In this document: positions 59,582 through 64,000 of the stretch, in pieces | Layout of the letters: the number at the start of each line of letters is the position of its first letter | Position numbering within the stretch: the first letter of the stretch is position 1 | From: Polaribacter vadi | GTDB lineage: Bacteria > Bacteroidota > Bacteroidia > Flavobacteriales > Flavobacteriaceae | NCBI RefSeq assembly: GCF_001761365.1 | Contig: NZ_CP017477.1 | Location: forward strand, 1,734,501 to 1,798,500 | Length of the DNA stretch: 64,000 bases | Reading direction: 5' to 3' | Position numbers and translations under genes: made by a program | The notes under the pieces: generated by a model | What the model was told of the DNA's origin: nothing | What the model saw: only the letters and a program-made list of their open reading frames with translations | The model's database searches: none

Positions 59582-60982
59582 ATGATAACATCCGTTTTTA
59601 TTCAATTGAGTGAAAGCTCCTTCCCTTTGGGAAGGTTAGGATGGGCTTTTGGGGTTGAGTCTTGGCAATGGATTTTAATAGTTTGTTCAAGTTTAATACT
59701 ATTTTTCATGTCTCCTTTAGCAAAAACTACAGATCAGTTTTTTAAAGCTGTCAACAAGAAAAAAGCACCCAATACATTGGTATTAACAGGAAGCTTAATT
59801 ATCTCTTGGATTTTTGCAAAAAGCATTACAAACGCCGCAAATCTTGGATTAGATTTTGGTTTGGTTGGTGGAGTTGCCTATGCTGGTTATTATTTATCTT
59901 TTGCAGTTGCAGGAATAATTATTTATCAATTAAGAACCAAAGGAAATTTTAAAAGTATCCATGAATTTCTGATTTCCAAATTTGGTAAAAAAGCCATGGC
60001 AATTTTTTCTATTCTGATAGCTTTCAGACTTTTTAACGAAGTTTGGAGCAATACAATGGTTATTGGAAGTTATTTTGGTGAAGTAGGAAGCTCATCTTAT
60101 TATTGGTCAATTATTTTATTTACAATTTTAACATTAAGTTATGCTGTTAAAGGTGGTTTGAGCAGTTCCATTTTTACAGATGTTATTCAAATGGTGTTAT
60201 TTTCTGTTTTATTGATGATCATTTTAGGAACAATTTTTACTACAGATGATTTTTCTACGGAACAAATAATCACCTCTGGAACTTGGAGTTTTGAACTCGG
60301 GTTAAATCTCTTTTTTGCAGCCCTTATTCAGTCTTTTAGTTATCCTTTTCACGATCCTGTTTTAACAGATAGAGGTTTTATTTCATCACCTAAAGTAACA
60401 AGAAAAAGTTTTTTATGGGCAAGTATTTTAGGCGCAATTTGTATTGTACTTTTTAGTTTGATTGGAGTTTATGCCCAAACAAAAGGAATGCAAGGTCAAG
60501 CAGCTGTAGAAGTTGGTAAAGCATTTGGAGTTGTTATTTTATTAGTTATAAATTTTATAATGATAACCTCTGCAGCATCAACTTTAGATTCTACTTTTTC
60601 ATCATTTTCTAAATTGTTAGCAGTAGATTTAAATTTAGGAAAAACGGTTTCTTTTGGAAGAATTTCTATGATTGCTGTTGCAGTTTTAGGAACAATTCCT
60701 GTTTTTTTAAATGCAGAGATTTTATCTGCCACCACAATTTCTGGAACAATGGTTATTGGTTTAACACCTATATTTATTTTCTGGAATGTGAAAGTGCCAA
60801 AAATTAGTTTTTATTTATCAGTAATTTGTGGTTTGGTTTTTGGAATCTTTTTAGTGTTTAATTGGTTTCCAGAATCGTTTATTTTTACAAAAGGAAAATA
60901 TGCCAATTTACTTTGGGTAAATGTTTGGGGAATTTTAAGTTGTATTATTTTATATTTTATTCCAAAATGGATCAAAAAATAG
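59582..60982 (+). CDS. Sodium:solute symporter family protein
   Basis: A 466-residue inner-membrane transporter with about 12 to 13 helices. Blocks such as KTTDQFFKAVNKKKAPNTLVLTGSLIISW near the start, AVKGGLSSSIFTDVIQMVLF and ASTLDSTFSSFSKLLAVDL fit the SSS family; the substrate is not clear. Residues 13-24 (SSFPLGRLGWAF) are encoded by repeat D, so the extreme N-terminus is recent or the true start may be further down. The first plausible membrane helix begins at about residue 27. It overlaps the next gene by 16 bases. Confidence 0.9.
   Translation: MITSVFIQLSESSFPLGRLGWAFGVESWQWILIVCSSLILFFMSPLAKTTDQFFKAVNKKKAPNTLVLTGSLIISWIFAKSITNAANLGLDFGLVGGVAYAGYYLSFAVAGIIIYQLRTKGNFKSIHEFLISKFGKKAMAIFSILIAFRLFNEVWSNTMVIGSYFGEVGSSSYYWSIILFTILTLSYAVKGGLSSSIFTDVIQMVLFSVLLMIILGTIFTTDDFSTEQIITSGTWSFELGLNLFFAALIQSFSYPFHDPVLTDRGFISSPKVTRKSFLWASILGAICIVLFSLIGVYAQTKGMQGQAAVEVGKAFGVVILLVINFIMITSAASTLDSTFSSFSKLLAVDLNLGKTVSFGRISMIAVAVLGTIPVFLNAEILSATTISGTMVIGLTPIFIFWNVKVPKISFYLSVICGLVFGIFLVFNWFPESFIFTKGKYANLLWVNVWGILSCIILYFIPKWIKK
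59618..59654. repeat. TCCCTTTGGGA repeat, family D, copy 2 (inside a gene)
   Basis: TTCCCTTTGGGAAGGTTAGG and ATGGGCTTTTGGGG lie within the first codons of the symporter gene. It matches 13616-13645 at all but two positions over 28 bases. Confidence 0.65.
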
Positions 60983-61794
60983 TGGATTTAGGCAAAATAT
61001 CAGGAAAAACATTACTTTTTGGTGGTGTATATAGCAATTTACAAGCTTTAGAAGCTTTAAAACAAATTGCTGAAAAGGAAAATATTGCTCCAGAAAATTG
61101 TATTTGTACTGGAGATATTGTTGGGTATTGTGCCCAGCCTGAAGAAACTGTGCAACTTTTTAAACTTTGGGGCGCAAAAAGTATTGTTGGTAATGTAGAA
61201 ATTCAACTAAGAGAAAATGCAGAGGATTGTGGTTGCGATTTTAAAGAAGGCTCAAGATGTGATGGATTTTCGCAACTTTGGTATCCTTTTGCACAGAGTA
61301 AACTATCTCAAAATTCATTAGAGTTTTTACAAACATTGCCTTATTATATCAGTTTTAAATATGCTGATAAAAATGTGACTGTTGTTCACGGTTCGTATTT
61401 TAATGTATCAGAATTTATTTTTAAATCTACAGATTGGGACCTCAAAAAACCAAATTTTAATGCTACAAATAGTAATGTAATTATTGCTGGTCATTGTGGT
61501 TTACCTTTTCATCATCAAGAAAAAGACCAGCTTTGGTTGAATCCTGGAGTTATTGGAATGCCAGCAAATGATGGAAATCCTAGTGTTTGGTATGCAATTT
61601 TAGATGATTCAAATAATAGTTTTAACTTTACACATCAAACATTAGAGTACAATTATAAATTAACAAGTAAGTTAATGCAAAATGGCTTGTTGCCTGAAGA
61701 ATATTCTAGAACCATTGTTACAGGAATTTGGGACAATACAGAAATTCTACCTGCACTAGAATCTGGTTTACAGGGCTTTGGAATTCAATTATAG
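60967..61794 (+). CDS. Metallophosphoesterase-like protein with an altered motif I
   Basis: A 275-residue protein of the calcineurin-like phosphoesterase fold, from ATG at 60967. Motif II (Gly49-Asp50-Ile-Val-Gly in CTGDIVGYCAQPEE) and motif III (Gly75-Asn76-Val-Glu78) are present. The later His motif is GSYFN/VVHGSY and GHCGLPFHHQ. Motif I, normally Asp-x-His-Gly-Asn, reads FGGVYSNLQALEAL, so the metal-binding Asp and His are replaced by Gly and Tyr. Either the active site differs or the protein does not act as a phosphatase. The start overlaps the symporter stop by 16 bases, so both are co-expressed in the arsenosugar region. Confidence 0.85.
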   Translation: MDQKIVDLGKISGKTLLFGGVYSNLQALEALKQIAEKENIAPENCICTGDIVGYCAQPEETVQLFKLWGAKSIVGNVEIQLRENAEDCGCDFKEGSRCDGFSQLWYPFAQSKLSQNSLEFLQTLPYYISFKYADKNVTVVHGSYFNVSEFIFKSTDWDLKKPNFNATNSNVIIAGHCGLPFHHQEKDQLWLNPGVIGMPANDGNPSVWYAILDDSNNSFNFTHQTLEYNYKLTSKLMQNGLLPEEYSRTIVTGIWDNTEILPALESGLQGFGIQL

Positions 61795-61822
61795 ATTCCT
61801 ATTTTCACAGGAATGACAATCT
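61793..61822. repeat. Palindromic repeat, family E, copy 2
   Basis: AGATTCCTATTTTCACAGGA then ATGACAATCT. It begins inside the stop codon of the phosphoesterase-like gene. The arms AGATTCCT and AGGAATGACAATCT are like those of 36972-36999. Confidence 0.6.
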
Positions 61823-61871
61823 TAAATGAATTCTTTAATCAAAAATTAAAAAAAACTTAATAGCATCAAAA

Positions 61872-62363
61872 ATGAAAAAAATATTGATCCTTTTTTTAGT
61901 TGTTAGCTCCACAACTTTTGGTCAGAAAAAATTAGATAAACTTCTTGATAAATGGAATACTAGAAATGTTCCTTATATATCTGTTGAAACTTTAGCAATG
62001 CCAAAAACTGATGCAATTTTATTAGATGCAAGAGAGGAAAATGAGTTTAATATTAGTCATTTAGAAAATGCCATTTGTGTTGGTTATGATAATTTTAAAA
62101 TCAAAGAAACCATTGCAAAATTACCAAAAGACAAAAACGCAAAAATTGTGGTGTATTGTTCTTTAGGGATTCGTTCTGAAACTGTTGCCCATAAATTAAT
62201 TAAAGAAGGTTATACCAATGTTTATAACTTATATGGAGGAATTTTTGAATGGAAAAATGCCGATTTTAAAGTCATTGATACTTTAGGCAAATCAACAGAA
62301 AAAGTACATACTTTTAACAAAAGCTGGAGCAAATGGCTGAAAAAAGGAGAGAAAGTTTATTAA
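61872..62363 (+). CDS. Exported rhodanese-domain protein
   Basis: A 163-residue protein with a signal peptide (MKKILILFLVVSSTTFGQ) and one rhodanese domain. LLDAREENEFNISHLENAICVGY is the CH2A-like block, and the active-site loop is VVYCSLGIRSE with Cys96, followed by GYTNVYNLYGGIFEWK. Active-site Cys is present, so sulfur transfer (or arsenate-reductase-like chemistry, which rhodanese-fold enzymes can do) is possible. It is periplasmic by the signal peptide. Position in the arsenosugar region suggests a link to arsenic or sulfur handling, which is an inference. Confidence 0.9.
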   Translation: MKKILILFLVVSSTTFGQKKLDKLLDKWNTRNVPYISVETLAMPKTDAILLDAREENEFNISHLENAICVGYDNFKIKETIAKLPKDKNAKIVVYCSLGIRSETVAHKLIKEGYTNVYNLYGGIFEWKNADFKVIDTLGKSTEKVHTFNKSWSKWLKKGEKVY

Positions 62364-62365
62364 AG

Positions 62366-62452
62366 CAGTAAAAACAGCTTTCAGTTGGCAGTAACCACTG
62401 CTTTGTATAAAAAGTAGCAGTTGGCGGTTGCAGTTTTCAGTAGTCACTATTA
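62366..62452. repeat. CAGTTGGC short repeats, family G
   Basis: GCAGTAAAAACAGCTTTCAG with TTGGCAGTAACC and then AGCAGTTGGCGGTTGCAGTT with TTCAGTAGTCACT: direct imperfect copies of a CAGTTGGC/CAGTTTTCAGT unit in the 174-bp gap. A reverse copy is at 52837-52856. Confidence 0.6.
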
Positions 62453-62537
62453 AGAAAATAAAAAATAAATCTTACCTCAAAGAAACATAAACTAAATTTC
62501 TATTAGGAATTTTTAAAAATCACAATTTATTTTATCG

Positions 62538-63164
62538 ATGATAAAAAATACAAAAAATAAAAACTTACTATTAATCTTTACCAGAAACCCAGAATTAGGC
62601 AAAGCAAAAACACGTTTAGCAAAAACTGTTGGCGATGAAACTGCTCTAGAAATCTATAAATTTTTATTAGAAAGAACAAGAGACATTTCATCAAAAGTAA
62701 ATGCTGACAAAGCTGTTTACTATTCTGTGAAAATTAGAGAAAACGATATTTGGAATCCAGATATTTATCAAAAATACCAACAATTTGGAGATGATTTAGG
62801 AATAAGAATGTTAAATGCATTCAAAAACGGATTTGAAGCTGGTTATGAAAAAGTGATGATTATTGGAAGTGATTTATACGATTTATCAGAAAAAAATATC
62901 GAAAAAGCTTTTGTAGCATTAAATACCAATGATGTAGTAATTGGCCCTGCAGAAGATGGTGGTTATTATCTTTTAGGGATGAATACTCTCCAAGAAAACG
63001 TTTTTAAAAATAAAGAATGGGGAACAGCATCTGTTAGAAAAGATACTTTAAAAGACTTAAGTGATAAAAAAGTGAAAGTATTAGCCTTTAAGAACGATAT
63101 AGATGTCTATGAGGATATTATTAATATTCCAGAAATTATGGAAACATTCATTGAAAATAAGTAA
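62538..63164 (+). CDS. DUF2064 glycosyltransferase (TIGR04282 type)
   Basis: A 208-residue glycosyltransferase-like protein of the arsenosugar group. The N-terminal nucleotide-sugar motif is complete (IFTRNPELGKAKTRLAKTVGDE). Further blocks are QFGDDLGIRMLNAFKNGF, VMIIGSDLYDLSEKNIEKAF with the metal-binding Asp, and VVIGPAEDGGYYLLGM. It is intact where the paralog at 53937 has lost the donor motif, so it is the likelier active enzyme. The ATG follows a 174-bp repeat-rich gap, and the phosphorylase gene starts 40 bases after its stop. Confidence 0.9.
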   Translation: MIKNTKNKNLLLIFTRNPELGKAKTRLAKTVGDETALEIYKFLLERTRDISSKVNADKAVYYSVKIRENDIWNPDIYQKYQQFGDDLGIRMLNAFKNGFEAGYEKVMIIGSDLYDLSEKNIEKAFVALNTNDVVIGPAEDGGYYLLGMNTLQENVFKNKEWGTASVRKDTLKDLSDKKVKVLAFKNDIDVYEDIINIPEIMETFIENK

Positions 63165-63204
63165 CTTTATCATTAAAATTTAATTGCTTTAAAATTCAAT
63201 ATAA

Positions 63205-64000
63205 ATGAAAGCGCAACAACTAAAAGAAACTATAGATTTTTTAAAATCAAAAGGAATTACAAGCCCAGAAATAGGGATTGTTTTAGGAACAGGTTTAGGA
63301 AAATTAGTGAATGAAATTTCGATTGAAAAAGAAATTTCGTATTCAGAAATTCCTAATTTCCCTGAGGCAACTGTAGAGTTTCATTCTGGGAAATTAATTT
63401 ATGGAGAATTATCAGGCAAAAAAGTAGTAGTAATGTCTGGTAGATTTCATTTATATGAAGGTTATAATGCTTGGGAAGTTACTTATGGAATTAGAACGAT
63501 GCATGGTTTAGGAATCAAAAATTTACTGATTTCAAATGCTGCTGGAGCAATCAATTTAGATTATAAAAAAGGTGATTTAATGTTGATTGAAGATCATATT
63601 AATTTACAAGGAAGTTCGCCTTTAGCATTTAATGGCGCTAATAATTTTGGAAATATATTTGCGGATATGTTAGAACCTTATTCCAAGGAAATAAACATAA
63701 AATTGAATTTAATTGCACAAGAACAAAAAATTCAATTACATAAAGGAGTTTATACTAGTGTTTTAGGACCACAGTTAGAAACACGAGCAGAATATAGAAT
63801 GTTGCAAATTTTAGAAACTGATGCTGTAGGAATGAGCACAGTTCCTGAAGTTATTGTTGCCAAACAACTAAACTTGCCATGTGCTGCCATTTCTGTTTTA
63901 ACAGATGAGTGTGATCCTGAAAATTTACAACCTGTAGATATTGCAGAAATTATTGCTATTGCTGGCGAAGCTGAACCAAATATGATTACATTATTTAAAG
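63205..64000 (+). CDS. Purine-nucleoside phosphorylase (runs off the window)
   Basis: The reading frame is open from ATG at 63205 to the window end (265 codons), so only the last few codons are missing for a family length of about 270. The protein begins MKAQQLKETIDFLKSKGI and has the trimeric PNP motifs GIVLGTGLGKLV (phosphate loop), GRFHLYEGY with the phosphate-binding Arg and His, ISNAAGAINLDYKKGDLMLI, GPQLETRAEYRM with the Glu/purine site, and DAVGMSTVPEVIVA. It cleaves purine nucleosides with phosphate. In arsenosugar clusters it is proposed to remove adenine from the arsenic-containing nucleoside made by ArsS. Confidence 0.93.
   Translation, partial: MKAQQLKETIDFLKSKGITSPEIGIVLGTGLGKLVNEISIEKEISYSEIPNFPEATVEFHSGKLIYGELSGKKVVVMSGRFHLYEGYNAWEVTYGIRTMHGLGIKNLLISNAAGAINLDYKKGDLMLIEDHINLQGSSPLAFNGANNFGNIFADMLEPYSKEINIKLNLIAQEQKIQLHKGVYTSVLGPQLETRAEYRMLQILETDAVGMSTVPEVIVAKQLNLPCAAISVLTDECDPENLQPVDIAEIIAIAGEAEPNMITLFK

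Noticed and set aside
1..64000. tRNA or rRNA genes
   Set aside because: No TTCGA-type T-loop with the matching cloverleaf and no conserved rRNA segment was seen on reading; a tRNAscan-SE run would be decisive.

Overview
The window looks like a chromosomal segment of a marine member of the Flavobacteriaceae (Bacteroidota), of the Polaribacter/Tenacibaculum kind. The evidence is a strongly AT-rich sequence, the Bacteroidota promoter -7 box TAnnTTTG in front of many genes, almost no Shine-Dalgarno sequences, a short primary sigma factor without region 1.1, the type IX secretion/gliding protein SprA, SusC/SusD pairs, DUF5686 and DUF4407 proteins, and a caa3-type oxidase locus with two subunit III genes. 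The genus is an inference; there is no rRNA in the window. I saw no tRNA, rRNA, CRISPR array, transposase or phage gene.

Layout. 1-6.6 kb: a DUF4407 protein, lysS, an Xre/RES toxin-antitoxin pair, glutaminase and a PAS-LuxR regulator. 6.8-8.8 kb: an ECF sigma factor with a small companion, divergent from rpoD. 9.1-20.3 kb: housekeeping genes (rpe, DnaQ-UvrC fusion, moaE, moaD, DUF5686, malic enzyme) with two single-gene inserts (about 9.06-10.34 and 19.02-19.89 kb) that share the same left and right flanking repeats, and an SMR exporter. 20.5-29.9 kb: ruvA-sprA-gcvH-VanZ-tonB, all on the plus strand. 30.2-34.3 kb: small proteins, dodecin, MscS, tsaB and tolC. 34.4-39.6 kb: a minus-strand respiratory cluster (ctaB, two subunit III genes, subunit IV, a thioredoxin-like membrane protein, SCO, DUF420 and a CxxC membrane protein). 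39.8-51.3 kb: MOSC protein, crotonase, SemiSWEET, leuS, an outer-membrane protein, an M16 peptidase lipoprotein, fabD and a queuosine-precursor transporter. 51.4-64 kb: an apparent arsenosugar island with a DUF547 protein, an AhpD-like protein, ArsS, two DUF2064 transferases, SusC, SusD, a sodium:solute symporter, a metallophosphoesterase-like protein, a rhodanese and a purine-nucleoside phosphorylase that runs off the window.

The most notable points are these. (1) The leucyl-tRNA synthetase carries a complete DUF559 (endonuclease-like) domain inserted at the start of its editing domain. (2) The arsenosugar cluster has its own SusC/SusD outer-membrane pair and a symporter, suggesting dedicated transport. 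(3) Two unrelated orphan genes are framed by the same repeats and each lies just behind a strong terminator, as in a single-gene cassette. (4) The intergenic regions hold several families of short palindromic repeats, and two of these have become part of coding sequence.

Several genes (lysS, rpe, maeB, ctaB) look longer than they are, because the TTG of the -7 box TATCTTTG is in frame with the gene. The coordinates given here use the downstream ATG.
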